64,000 nucleotides of DNA from Candidatus Cloacimonadota bacterium. GTDB taxonomy: Bacteria; Cloacimonadota; Cloacimonadia; Cloacimonadales; GCA-2742885. Location: contig PDOO01000024.1 in NCBI GenBank assembly GCA_002742885.1, forward strand, positions 1 through 64,000, written 5' to 3'. Below are positions 35,866 through 44,193 of the stretch, one piece after another (position 1 is the stretch's first letter; every line of letters starts with the position of its first letter). A program made the translations under genes and the position numbers. The notes beneath the pieces were generated by a model. It saw only the letters and a program-made list of their open reading frames with translations. It searched no databases and had not been told where the DNA came from.

Positions 35866-36933
35866 TTAAATATTTTTCTTTTTTTCTTTATAGACCACAG
35901 CCAAAATTTCCGCTACGGCTTCGTAAAGTTCGATATTTATTTCTTCTCCGACTTCGGTCGTTTTATATAACATTCTGGCAAGAGGTTTATCTTCTACGAC
36001 GGGGATATTGTTTTCTCTTGCGATTTTCTTTATTTGTTCGGCAATAAGTCGTTTTCCTTTAGCCAATACTTTAGGAGCATCGGCAACGCCGGCATCATAT
36101 TTTACAGCCACCGCAAGATGAACAGGGTTTGTAATAACGACATCCGACTCAGGCACGTCTTCCATCATCCGTTTGCGAGATTCTTCCATCATCAAAGACC
36201 TGATTTTATTTCTGATTTGAGGATCTCCTTCCATTTGCCTGAATTCATCTTTCTTTTCAGACTTGGACATCTTCATTTTTTTATCGTGAATAAATTTAGT
36301 TAACACGTAATCCAAAGAAGCAATAACGGAATACAAAAAAAAGATCCCGGTCAAAAGTTTAGTTATGATGCGTCCAGCTTGATAGAAAATATCAGCTGCG
36401 GTCATGTCTGCCATGTTTAAAAGCACAAAAATCTCTTTTTTCAGAGTCATCACGGTAATCCAACTCAAAACCGCAATAATGAGAATGCTTTTCCCGAGAT
36501 TTTTCAACGAAGAGGCAGAAAAGATTCTTTTAAATCCCTCACTCCAGTCGTATATTTTATTCCATTTCCATTCCAGAGTTTTCGGAGTCCAAAGCCAACC
36601 GACCTGAATAACCGTACCGACAATACCGACAAACAGCATAATTAAGGCAAAAGGCAAAACAATATACAAAAAGCGCAATGCGTACTCTTTGTAAAGATTC
36701 ATCAAATTTCCGATCGTTAAATCAACATCGGGATGACTTAACCCGAATTTAAGCATGGAAGTTATTTCATTCAGAAGACGGGATCCCCAAAATCCGAACA
36801 GGAACAAAGCCATCACCAAAAAAATGGCGTTATTAACCTCTTCGCTACGCGCCACGTCCCCGGATTCTCGAGCTTTCCTTTTCCGTTTCGCCGTAGGTTC
36901 TTCTGTTTTTTCCTGAGCGCTGTCTTCAGCCAT
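35866..36933 (-). CDS. flhB: Flagellar export switch protein FlhB with NPVH instead of NPTH
   Basis: 355 residues: basic N-terminus (EKTEEPTAKRKRKARESGDVARS), four membrane helices, linker KMSKSEKKDEFRQMEGDP and the C-terminal switch domain. FlhB normally cleaves itself between Asn and Pro of NPTH to change substrate class. Here the site reads DVVITNPVHLAVAVKYD, so N, P and H are kept and Thr is Val. Cleavage may be slower or altered. The start overlaps the motB stop by 1 bp. Confidence 0.95.
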   Translation of the reverse strand: MAEDSAQEKTEEPTAKRKRKARESGDVARSEEVNNAIFLVMALFLFGFWGSRLLNEITSMLKFGLSHPDVDLTIGNLMNLYKEYALRFLYIVLPFALIMLFVGIVGTVIQVGWLWTPKTLEWKWNKIYDWSEGFKRIFSASSLKNLGKSILIIAVLSWITVMTLKKEIFVLLNMADMTAADIFYQAGRIITKLLTGIFFLYSVIASLDYVLTKFIHDKKMKMSKSEKKDEFRQMEGDPQIRNKIRSLMMEESRKRMMEDVPESDVVITNPVHLAVAVKYDAGVADAPKVLAKGKRLIAEQIKKIARENNIPVVEDKPLARMLYKTTEVGEEINIELYEAVAEILAVVYKEKKKNI

Positions 36934-37805
36934 TATTCTTCATCTTCGTAATATTCTTCGTCATCTTCATATTCGTCTTCATCATAATATTCTTCATCTT
37001 CCGATTCTTCGAATTCTTCCAAGCCGTTATTCTTTAATTCTTCAACCATGGCTTCTCTGATGTAAACAATTTCGACGCGTCTGTTATGAGCTCTCCCGTC
37101 CCGGGACGAATTATCCGCAACCGGTCTGTAATGAGCAAATCCTTCCGCCGACAATTGTTCCGGCGGAATTCCTCTTTCTATAAAATATCTTACAACTTCA
37201 CAAGCTCGTCCGGATGAAAGTTCCCAATTAGAAGGATAACGCAGAGTATGAATCGGCGTGTTGTCCGTATGTCCTTCCACCCTGACCCGATAAGGAAATT
37301 CAATTAAAATGTCTTTCATTTTCGTCAAAAGCTCTTCCGATGACTCGTTTATAACCGCTCTTCCCGGATTAAAGAGAACAACATCGGAAATGGTAATGAC
37401 AAATCCTCGGTCGTCCACTTCCGTTTTGACCTGACCGCCCAGCTTATTTTTCAGAATAAATTCTTCCACTTCCGATTGAATTTCATCCATTTCCTTGGCA
37501 ATCATTGCTCCCAATTCATCAACGGCATCAATTTTCGATTCATTTTCGCCGTCCGACTTCATTATCAAGCCTTCTCTGGTTCCTGCTTCCGGCACATCGT
37601 CATTTCCTATTGCCGAACGCAAAGACTCGGCAATTTGCTGAAACTTTTCTTCTTCCACTTTTGACATGGAAAAAAGCAAAACAAAGAAGCACATGAGCAA
37701 AGTCACCAAATCGCCGTAAGTAACCATCCATTCGGGGGCTCCTTCGGAACACTCAGTCTCGGGACAATCGCATTCTTGTTCAACTTCTTCTTCGTCAATA
37801 TCCAC
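36933..37805 (-). CDS. motB: Flagellar stator protein MotB
   Basis: 290 residues. A single membrane helix carries the ion-binding Asp32 (WMVTYGDLVTLLMCFF). A plug/linker follows and then an OmpA-like peptidoglycan-binding domain (VRVEGHTDNTPI, NWELSSGRACEVVRYF, GRAHNRRVEIVY). The last 40 residues are an unusual tail almost entirely of Glu, Asp and Tyr. With MotA it makes the torque-generating channel. The N-terminus also has four Cys in 16 residues (ECDCPETEC), which is odd for this family. Confidence 0.94.
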   Translation of the reverse strand: MDIDEEEVEQECDCPETECSEGAPEWMVTYGDLVTLLMCFFVLLFSMSKVEEEKFQQIAESLRSAIGNDDVPEAGTREGLIMKSDGENESKIDAVDELGAMIAKEMDEIQSEVEEFILKNKLGGQVKTEVDDRGFVITISDVVLFNPGRAVINESSEELLTKMKDILIEFPYRVRVEGHTDNTPIHTLRYPSNWELSSGRACEVVRYFIERGIPPEQLSAEGFAHYRPVADNSSRDGRAHNRRVEIVYIREAMVEELKNNGLEEFEESEDEEYYDEDEYEDDEEYYEDEE

Positions 37806-37875
37806 TTTTACTCTCCAAATATTTACCGAAATACGGTTTATTTTGCTGCCGCATCAGATTTAATTTTAAATTACT

Positions 37876-38646
37876 TTATTTTCCGGAAGCCATTTTCTTT
37901 CTCATCTCTCCCGAAAGGAAAATAGCCAATTTATCTTCGATTAAACTGCGAGAATCTCCGCGAGCTATGCTTCTGATCGATTCCTGAATAAGACGCATTG
38001 CCAAAGTTTGTTCTTCCGACCTGCCCTTAAGTTTGATGGCAATAGGAGTACAAAAAAGGTTGGCAATGACAGATCCGTAAAAAGTGGTAAGCAAAGCAAC
38101 CGCCATTTTAGGACCGATTGAAGACGGATCATCCAAGCCAGCCAGCATTTGCACTAAACCGATAAGCGTACCGATCATACCGAAAGCGGGGGCAAACTTC
38201 GCAAGATCGTCAAAAATGGTTTTTCCCAGATTATGCCGTTCTTTCATAAGAGCAATTTCTCCGGACATGATGTCATTTATAATTGCCGGAGACGTGCCGT
38301 CGGCAATCATCTGAAGTCCTTTGCGAAAAAACTCGTCCGAAACGCCTTTGGCTTCCTTCTCCAAAGCAATGGCTCCCTGAGCCTTTACGATATTGGAAAA
38401 TTTAGCGGCATCTTCGATCAGAGGATGAATGTCCCGGGGCTTATTGAAAAAGGCATTTTTCACAACTTTAAAAATTTTAAAAACAGTTTTTATGGGATAA
38501 GCTATAAAAATACCGGCAATCGTTCCCCCGACGACAATCATAAGAGACGGAATATCAACAAAATCCCCCATATTTCCGCCCAATAAAATAGCTCCGAGAA
38601 TAAGTCCGAGTCCGACAATCACACCCGCCAGAGTTCCTAAATCCAT
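37876..38646 (-). CDS. motA: Flagellar stator protein MotA (PomA-like)
   Basis: 256 residues with four membrane helices. The start MDLGTLAGVIVGLGLILGAI and FVDIPSLMIVVGGT are closer to PomA of sodium-driven motors than to E. coli MotA. The cytoplasmic loop and AFGMIGTLIGLVQML plus the last helix are intact. Sodium use is inference from similarity only. It lies 71 bp upstream of motB in the same operon. Confidence 0.94.
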   Translation of the reverse strand: MDLGTLAGVIVGLGLILGAILLGGNMGDFVDIPSLMIVVGGTIAGIFIAYPIKTVFKIFKVVKNAFFNKPRDIHPLIEDAAKFSNIVKAQGAIALEKEAKGVSDEFFRKGLQMIADGTSPAIINDIMSGEIALMKERHNLGKTIFDDLAKFAPAFGMIGTLIGLVQMLAGLDDPSSIGPKMAVALLTTFYGSVIANLFCTPIAIKLKGRSEEQTLAMRLIQESIRSIARGDSRSLIEDKLAIFLSGEMRKKMASGK

Positions 38647-38675
38647 TTACTCTCCATTCATTAAATTATTTTAAA

Positions 38676-39167
38676 TTAATCCGATTTTTCATTCATTATT
38701 TTATTTATAAAATTACGAGTTTCGGGAATATCATTAAATAATTCAATATAATTTTTATTTTTTTGCAAAGTCATATTTTTAACTTTTCTGTCAACATTCG
38801 TCTCTCCCCAATTATAAGCGGCAAGAGCAACCGACATGTTTCCGTTATATTTTTTTAATAAGTAATTAACGTATTTTGCCGAGATTCTTAAATTCGTTAT
38901 AGGAAACCACAAATAAAAAGTACGGCAGTCAGGTTCCATGTAACGAGCAGTTCGGGGTTGAATCTGTCCCAGACCGTAAGCATTCCGTTTGGATTTTGCC
39001 CAAGGCATAAACGAACTTTCAGCTCGAATCATCCTGTAAAAATAATGCGCGTTCAAACCGTAATAATGAGCCGCAGCCAAAGTAATAATGCGAGCGGAAA
39101 CAGGGTTAAAGAACAAAATTAAGAAAGCTAAAACAATAAAAACAAAAAATTTGAATATTCTTTTCAT
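38676..39167 (-). CDS. Membrane-anchored lytic transglycosylase (SLT domain)
   Basis: 163 residues: an N-terminal hydrophobic helix (about 5-25), then a goose-lysozyme-like SLT domain with catalytic Glu in RAESSFMPWAKS, followed by GLGQIQPRTARY and ALAAYNWGETNVDR. It cleaves peptidoglycan; beside the stator genes it may open a passage for the flagellar rod. The ATG overlaps the stop of the TPR gene by 1 bp and motA starts 30 bp after it. Confidence 0.88.
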   Translation of the reverse strand: MKRIFKFFVFIVLAFLILFFNPVSARIITLAAAHYYGLNAHYFYRMIRAESSFMPWAKSKRNAYGLGQIQPRTARYMEPDCRTFYLWFPITNLRISAKYVNYLLKKYNGNMSVALAAYNWGETNVDRKVKNMTLQKNKNYIELFNDIPETRNFINKIMNEKSD

Positions 39168-39811
39168 TAACGAATCCTCTTTTTTACCGCACTGAGGTTA
39201 TTTTTAAATTTTTCGTTGTCAGGATTCAAAATAACGGCTTTTTCAAAATAAGGATAAGCATCGCGGGGATTTTCTTTAAGCGTCAACATCAAAGAACCGA
39301 TATTATTCATCAGCCAAGCGTCGTCCGGCTGCAGTTCGGCGGCAAATTTCAGCAGTTCCAAAGCTTTTTTGTAATTGCCGGCGCCGATTTCTTTTTGAGC
39401 AAGATTGATTTTTTTTCGAGCAGTCGTAAATTTATCTCTTAAAATCGGATCTTTGCTTATTTCCGAATATTTTTCATACAATTTTCGGAATTTGTTCAAA
39501 CTTTTTAATTTTTCAAAAATATCAATTGCATTTTGCCATTTGCCGAGCATAAGGGAAGTCTCTCCCAAGCAAGTTAAAATCATTTCGTTATCAGGGTATT
39601 GCTCGGAAAGTTTAGACAAAAAATTATCCGCTTCCCGGTATCTTCCCAAACCTATTAAAGCCACGCTCAAATTGTATTGATTTTGAGGAGAATTATTTAA
39701 AAACAGATTTTTTTCAAATATTTTATACGCTTTTTCGTGATCGCCGCGCATCAGCATTCTTTGTCCCCGACGCTGTAAATATTTCTCTCTGAATCCGGTG
39801 AATATATTCAT
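39167..39811 (-). CDS. TPR-repeat protein at the head of the flagellar operon
   Basis: 214 residues, no signal peptide, with TPR-type helices: MLMRGDHEKAYKIFEKNLFL, NLSVALIGLGRYREADNFLS, LGETSLMLGKWQNAIDIFE and a pair near the end (YKKALELLKFAAELQPDDAW). It is probably a cytoplasmic or membrane-associated scaffold. It is the first gene of the leftward operon; the 138-bp gap before it also holds the terminator of the MFS gene. Confidence 0.75.
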   Translation of the reverse strand: MNIFTGFREKYLQRRGQRMLMRGDHEKAYKIFEKNLFLNNSPQNQYNLSVALIGLGRYREADNFLSKLSEQYPDNEMILTCLGETSLMLGKWQNAIDIFEKLKSLNKFRKLYEKYSEISKDPILRDKFTTARKKINLAQKEIGAGNYKKALELLKFAAELQPDDAWLMNNIGSLMLTLKENPRDAYPYFEKAVILNPDNEKFKNNLSAVKKRIR

Positions 39812-39935
39812 ATTTTTAAATGTAAGAGTTCCTTTTATTATTTTGAAAAACCTAAACCGAAAATACCTAAATTATGTAAACCGATTTTTTCCCGAAAAGC
39901 AATTAAAAATTCCTCTGATAACAAAAAATCATAAA

Positions 39936-39959
39936 AATTCCGCTGCTTTTCAGCAACGC
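39936..39959 (-). terminator. Terminator of the MFS gene, with the stop codon in its loop
   Basis: On the minus strand CGTTGCT and AGCAGCG form a 7-bp stem with one G-U pair (39959-39953 with 39947-39941), followed by a T run. The TGA stop of the transporter gene overlaps the loop. Confidence 0.6.
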
Positions 39960-41158
39960 TTTTCTTTTATCGTCAAAACAAATGGTATTGATCCCAGAGA
40001 AAGCAAAATTGCCGTTTTAAAAGTTGTTTCCAAACCGATTTTATCTCCGCCCAATCCGATAAGAAGAGACATTAAAGAACTTATGCCGAAATTTATCATC
40101 ATATAAACTCCGTTTGCGAAAGCGGGATGTTCTGTATCTGTATCCTGCACGAAAGCCATTAAAACAGGTCCGAAAGAAAAAAGAAAAAAGCCCAGTAAAA
40201 TTAAAACGGAAATTTTCAAAACACCGTCCGCATAAAGGAAAGCCGTCATCAAAATCGGAGTTAAAACAGAGGCAGAAATTAACGTTTTCTTACGTCCTAT
40301 TTTATCTGAAACGGAGCCTGCCGCAAAAGTTCCGAAAGCTCCGGCAAACTGCAAAACAGCCAACGAACTGCCGGCAAGAAAAATGGAATTGCCTTTACCT
40401 GTCATGTAAGCAGGCAAATACAAAGTAAGAGAAATCTTCATGGCAGTACGAAAAAACATGATTCCCGAGACGGAAATCATGGCAGGCATAATTTTCTTTA
40501 TCGTTCCGGTCAACTTAATCTTATCTGATTTATCGGCAGGCGAAACCATATGAAAATTACGTAATTTTATCCAAAGAAAAAAAGTTGCTAAAGCCCCGAC
40601 GGGAATAATACTCACCGCTCCTTTCAATCCTCGCAAAGAGATTACTCCGGTAATTAAAATAGGTCCCAAGGTTCGAGAAATTTCACCCCCCAGCATAAAA
40701 AAACTCATTCCCTTGCCAACCCTGTTGCCGGAAACCTGCTTAATCATGACGGGAGCCGGAACATGGAACATCGTATTAGAGATACCGACCAGAGACAATA
40801 AAAAAATCATCTGACCGAAAGACGGAGCTATACCCAATAAACACATGCCGAGAGCAGAAAGCAAAGGAGAAAAAATCACCAAATAACGAAGACAAATTTT
40901 ATCGGCAAGCAAACCGACCAAAGGATTAAACAAAGACGGAATTTTTCGCACCGTGTCAAGCAAACCGGCTTGAAACATGGAAATACCGTGAGTCTCAATC
41001 AAAAGAGGCAGCATAGGAGGCAAAAAAGAGGTAAAAATATCATGGAGCAAATGAGCTCCTGAAATTAATGCGACATAAGATGTTTTAAATATTTCTTTAT
41101 CTTCTTGAGAGAATTTAATGCCTCTGTTCGGTGATTTTTTCTTATCTTTGTTATTCAT
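39950..41158 (-). CDS. MFS transporter, fosmidomycin-resistance-like
   Basis: 402 residues with about twelve membrane helices. The start ALISGAHLLHDIFTSFLPPMLPLL matches the Fsr branch of the major facilitator superfamily, and an MFS loop-8-9 motif is seen at GSVSDKIGRKKTL. The substrate is unknown; Fsr members export small toxic compounds. It is a single gene with a terminator. A hydrophilic Lys-rich N-terminus of about 28 residues precedes the first helix. Confidence 0.8.
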   Translation of the reverse strand: MNNKDKKKSPNRGIKFSQEDKEIFKTSYVALISGAHLLHDIFTSFLPPMLPLLIETHGISMFQAGLLDTVRKIPSLFNPLVGLLADKICLRYLVIFSPLLSALGMCLLGIAPSFGQMIFLLSLVGISNTMFHVPAPVMIKQVSGNRVGKGMSFFMLGGEISRTLGPILITGVISLRGLKGAVSIIPVGALATFFLWIKLRNFHMVSPADKSDKIKLTGTIKKIMPAMISVSGIMFFRTAMKISLTLYLPAYMTGKGNSIFLAGSSLAVLQFAGAFGTFAAGSVSDKIGRKKTLISASVLTPILMTAFLYADGVLKISVLILLGFFLFSFGPVLMAFVQDTDTEHPAFANGVYMMINFGISSLMSLLIGLGGDKIGLETTFKTAILLSLGSIPFVLTIKEKRC

Positions 41159-41649
41159 AAATCATCACTCCGAAAAATAAATAAATTTTCAAATCTTTTT
41201 CTGATTTTAAGATAAAAAAAACAATAAGTTTTTCCGGCAAGAGAAAAATTCCGCAAAATCAGGTAAAAAAAATAATTTTTTTTGCTGATTTGAGACATAA
41301 ATCGACCTTTTTTGGTACTTATTTATAAAGGTCTTTAAAAAAAAGAGACTCTTTTCAACAAAAATAAATCCCGGGAGATCTTAAAATGAAAAAGTTTTTT
41401 TAATAAAAAATTATTCTTTTGCAGTTTACTTGCAAAGTACAACTTAAATAATCTCTTTATTCTAAAAATATGCTTAATATACAGGAAAATATTATTATTT
41501 TTCAAAAACAGACAAGCATTTTTTACCGGAAAATACGGATTTACTTAACCCGGTTTTAATGAAAAAAAGCAAAATAAACGGTATGCAGTTTAATTTGAAA
41601 ACAATGAATTTAAATTTTAACATGGTCGTATTGACCAAAGGAGTACAAA
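41159..41649. other. Very AT-rich intergenic region with gene debris
   Basis: 491 bp with a clearly higher A+T content than the flanks. It holds an imperfectly placed inverted repeat (GACCTTT 41304-41310/AAAGGTC 41327-41333) and a palindrome AAAAGAGACTCTTTT near 41342. GGGAG followed by ATGAAAAAGTTTTTTTAA near 41386 looks like a signal-peptide start killed by a T-run frameshift. No intact gene was seen. Confidence 0.4.
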
Positions 41650-42603
41650 ATGAAAAAAATAATTATTATGTTGATATTACCGTTATTTTTTATCCGTTGT
41701 CATCTTTTATCGGATCCTTTTGAGGAAAACATAAATACTTTTTCTCGTATAAGTCGTTATAATATAGCAACGCATGAGACGGAAATATTAAATGACATAC
41801 CTAATTGTTATAAGATAAAGAAATTAAATAATTACGACCGTTATATTTGTACAATCGGTTCGAACCTTTATTTAACGGACAGTAAATTCAAAGATAAAAA
41901 AACTTTGTAAGAAATTTACTATAGTGAATAAGTGGAGCAATGTTCATACTTTTATTATAAGTAAAAAAGATATAATATATTTTATTTCCGAAAAAGATGA
42001 CTTTGTCATTTTAAATCCTTATACCGAAGAATACCGAAGTCTGTTTATCGGAGATGCTTGGGAGTTTGATGCAGCAACAGACGAATCGGAAGCCTTATTT
42101 GTAAAAAAACAGACAATAAGTATGGGATTGAATCTTTAAACTTAACAGATAATTCCCTCAAAAAAGTTTATGTATCGGACAGTTCATATATAGAAAGCGC
42201 CGTATTCGGACCAAATAACGAAATATTTACCGAAACCGGTATTCTTAAAATATTGTCCCAAAATTCATCCGAACCGATTGATACGGGTTTGATAATGGGA
42301 AGAAAAATAGGACGCTCTCCTGACTCCAGGTATATCGTCTCTCGCAAGGGAACAAGTGTTTATAATACGGTTGACGGTTCTGTTATGAATTTTAACAATT
42401 TTAAGGGCAGATTCTTTAATTTTTGCAGCGAACATCGATTTACTGCTATTGTTATTGTTGATTCTGATATGTTCTATAATACCGGTGAAATATATTTATA
42501 TGATATAAAAACAGGAGAATCATCAATGATTTTAAACGCTCTTTATTTCTGCCAAACAGGTAACCCGGATGAGGTAATTAAAATAAATACGGTGGAGGAG
42601 TAA
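41650..42603 (+). pseudogene. Beta-propeller-like lipoprotein gene with two compensating A7 frameshifts
   Basis: Three frames read as one protein: 41650-41895 (start MKKIIIMLILPLFFIRC, lipoprotein-like), then the +1 frame to about 42103, then the first frame again to 42603. Both switches fall on runs of exactly seven A (41896-41902 and 42103-42109). Across each run the sequence makes sense (..DSKFKDKK then LCKKFTIVNKW..; ..EALFVKK then NKYGIESLNLTDN..). Repeats such as YRSLFIGDAWEFDAATD and SPDSRYIVSRKG suggest a propeller like lipoproteins A-C. It may be a decayed gene, a phase-variable gene, or one rescued by slippage on the A runs. Confidence 0.7.
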
Positions 42604-42617
42604 AATAAAAAAAAATA

Positions 42618-42981
42618 ATGATTATGTTGATAGTTATTTTGGTAAAATTATCGGCAATCAGCGAAAGTCTTGAGATGATTCCGGATGATATTGAAGACAC
42701 AGGATTAAAGTACGCTTACGAAGATGCGGAAAGATATACTTGGACAAAAGAAGAATTGCTTGCCTATGACCAATACTATTCCAAGCAAAGAGAAAGAAAA
42801 GATCAAATGGAAGAAACTGAAAGAAAAGGACTTCAAAAAAGATTAGAGAAAGCCAGAGAAGAAGGAGAAAAAAAGAAAGCTCTTGAAATTGCCAAAAACT
42901 TGTTAAAAGCCGGAGTGGATTTTGACATAATCGAAAAATCTGCCGGTTTATAGGAAGAAGAAATCAAGAAACTGCAATAAA
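42618..42981 (+). pseudogene. C-terminal fragment of a PD-(D/E)XK (Rpn/YhgA-like) transposase
   Basis: The frame encodes KYAYEDAERYTWTKEELLAYD, a charged coiled coil (KGLQKRLEKAREEGEKKKAL) and AKNLLKAGVDFDIIEKSAGL. This is the usual end of PD-(D/E)XK nuclease family transposases. After a TAG the same frame goes on EEEIKKLQ-stop, the expected family terminus, so the TAG is a nonsense change. The nuclease domain is gone. The 5' part (AAAAAAAATAATGATTATGTTGATA) instead matches the start of the lipoprotein gene at 41650, with its ATG changed to ATA. Confidence 0.65.
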
Positions 42982-43058
42982 TCTATTTTTATCGCCTCAA
43001 TCTCGACGGGAAACCGTCAAAACAAATAAATGTTTGTTGTTGAAGAAGAGAATCAGCG

Positions 43059-43223
43059 TTCAAATCCTCGGCAAAAGTCGGGGATTTTTTTTATCTATGT
43101 TATTCTAATGATGTTTTTCATTCTTTGGTTCCGACAAAAGAACGAAACGAGAAAAACTCTCGACGATATTTTTATAATGTCGGAAGCAAGCAGTTCTTGC
43201 CCGATGATTTTACATGTTATTTG
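43059..43223 (+). repeat. Dispersed intergenic repeat, short copy
   Basis: Matches 691-957 in two blocks and lacks the inner block of about 105 bp. The order is terminator hairpin, then inverted repeat TTCTTTGGTTCCGACAAAAGAACGAAA, then TTTTTATAATGTCGGAAGCA. It sits after the transposase fragment, between converging units, with no gene of its own. A hairpin GACGG-GAAA-CCGTC (43005-43018) lies just before it. Confidence 0.7.
43063..43092 (+). terminator. Terminator hairpin inside the repeat
   Basis: AATCCTCG (43063-43070) pairs with CGGGGATT (43079-43086) with one G-U pair, followed by T8. It is the counterpart of the hairpin at 695 and would stop rightward transcription from the decayed region. 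Confidence 0.7.
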
Positions 43224-43323
43224 CAGAGAAAATCCGCAAATTCTTTCTTATTGAATAAGATGTTTAAAGATTTTCTGCTTAACTCAATCACCTGAATATT
43301 AATTTTAATTAAAATAAAATCAC

Positions 43324-43351
43324 AAAAAAAGTCCCGTAAAAACGAGACTTT
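43324..43351 (-). terminator. Terminator of the lipid A operon
   Basis: AAAGTCCCGT (43328-43337) pairs with ACGAGACTTT (43342-43351) with one mismatch around an AAAA loop. On the minus strand it is followed by further T residues to about 43324. It lies about 45 bp after the lpxA stop. Confidence 0.75.
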
Positions 43352-43394
43352 CTTAATCGGATCATTGCCCGTAAGGGCTTTATGGTAGGGAAAG

Positions 43395-44186
43395 TTATGA
43401 TTTGCTTTTTCTTCCTCTGCATATTCCGCGTTCGGAATTTTTGACAAAATCAATAAAACAAATAATTTCGGGTGAAAGATCAGTTGATTTTTCTGCTTCA
43501 TCAATTGCCTGAGTAACATTTAAACCTGATCTGTAGAAGAGACGATAGATTTTTTTTATATCGGCAATAACTTCTTCGGAAAATCCTCTGCGCTGCAAAC
43601 CTACCGAGTTTATTCCGACAACCTCATAAGGCATTCCTTCGCCTCTGGTATAAGGCGGAACATCTTTTTTAGCTCCCGATTTTCCTCCGACAAAAGCATA
43701 AGCTCCTATTTTAACGAATTGATGAACAGCTGTCATTCCTCCGATAATGGCAAAATCATCAATATGCACATGACCTGCCAGATTAACGGCGTTTGCCAGT
43801 ATGATATTGTTGCCGAGTCGGCAATTATGAGCAACGTGCGTATAAGCCATCAACAAGTTGCGATTGCCTATAACGACATCTTCATCCATTGTTGCCGATT
43901 TATTTAAGGTGGCAAATTCTCTGATCGAGTTTTCATCGCCTATGCGTAATCTTGTCGGTTCTCCTTTGTATTTCAAATCTTGCGGTTCGGTTCCCAAAAC
44001 GGCAGAATGAAAGATTTTATTATTCTTGCCTATTACGGTATCTCCGTCTATAATAACGTTTGAACACAATTCGGTTCCTTCTCCGATTTTAACAAATTCA
44101 CCTACTATGCAATAAGGTCCGACAGTAACGTTATCGGCAATCTCTGCGTTTTTATGAACTATGGCGGAAGGATGAATTTTAATCAT
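43395..44186 (-). CDS. lpxA: UDP-N-acetylglucosamine acyltransferase LpxA
   Basis: 263 residues: a left-handed beta-helix of hexapeptide repeats (IHPSAIVHKNAEIADNVTVG, VIGKNNKIFHSAVLG), with the catalytic His region NLLMAYTHVAHNCRLGNNI and AIIGGMTAVHQFVKIG, and a C-terminal helical part (GINSVGLQRRGFS). It transfers 3-hydroxyacyl chains from ACP to UDP-GlcNAc, the first step of lipid A synthesis. It is the last gene of skp-lpxD-lpxC/fabZ-lpxA, 7 bp after the fusion gene. Confidence 0.96.
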   Translation of the reverse strand: MIKIHPSAIVHKNAEIADNVTVGPYCIVGEFVKIGEGTELCSNVIIDGDTVIGKNNKIFHSAVLGTEPQDLKYKGEPTRLRIGDENSIREFATLNKSATMDEDVVIGNRNLLMAYTHVAHNCRLGNNIILANAVNLAGHVHIDDFAIIGGMTAVHQFVKIGAYAFVGGKSGAKKDVPPYTRGEGMPYEVVGINSVGLQRRGFSEEVIADIKKIYRLFYRSGLNVTQAIDEAEKSTDLSPEIICFIDFVKNSERGICRGRKSKS

Positions 44187-44193
44187 TTTATCC

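Noticed and set aside
43055-43080. tRNA T-arm-like GTTCAAATCC
   Set aside because: No acceptor, D or anticodon arms can be folded around it; it is the 5' side of the terminator hairpin.
43030-43254. 74-codon frame beginning MFVVEEENQ
   Set aside because: It runs through the dispersed repeat and its terminator hairpin; the same repeat at 691 gives different interrupted frames, so it is not a gene.
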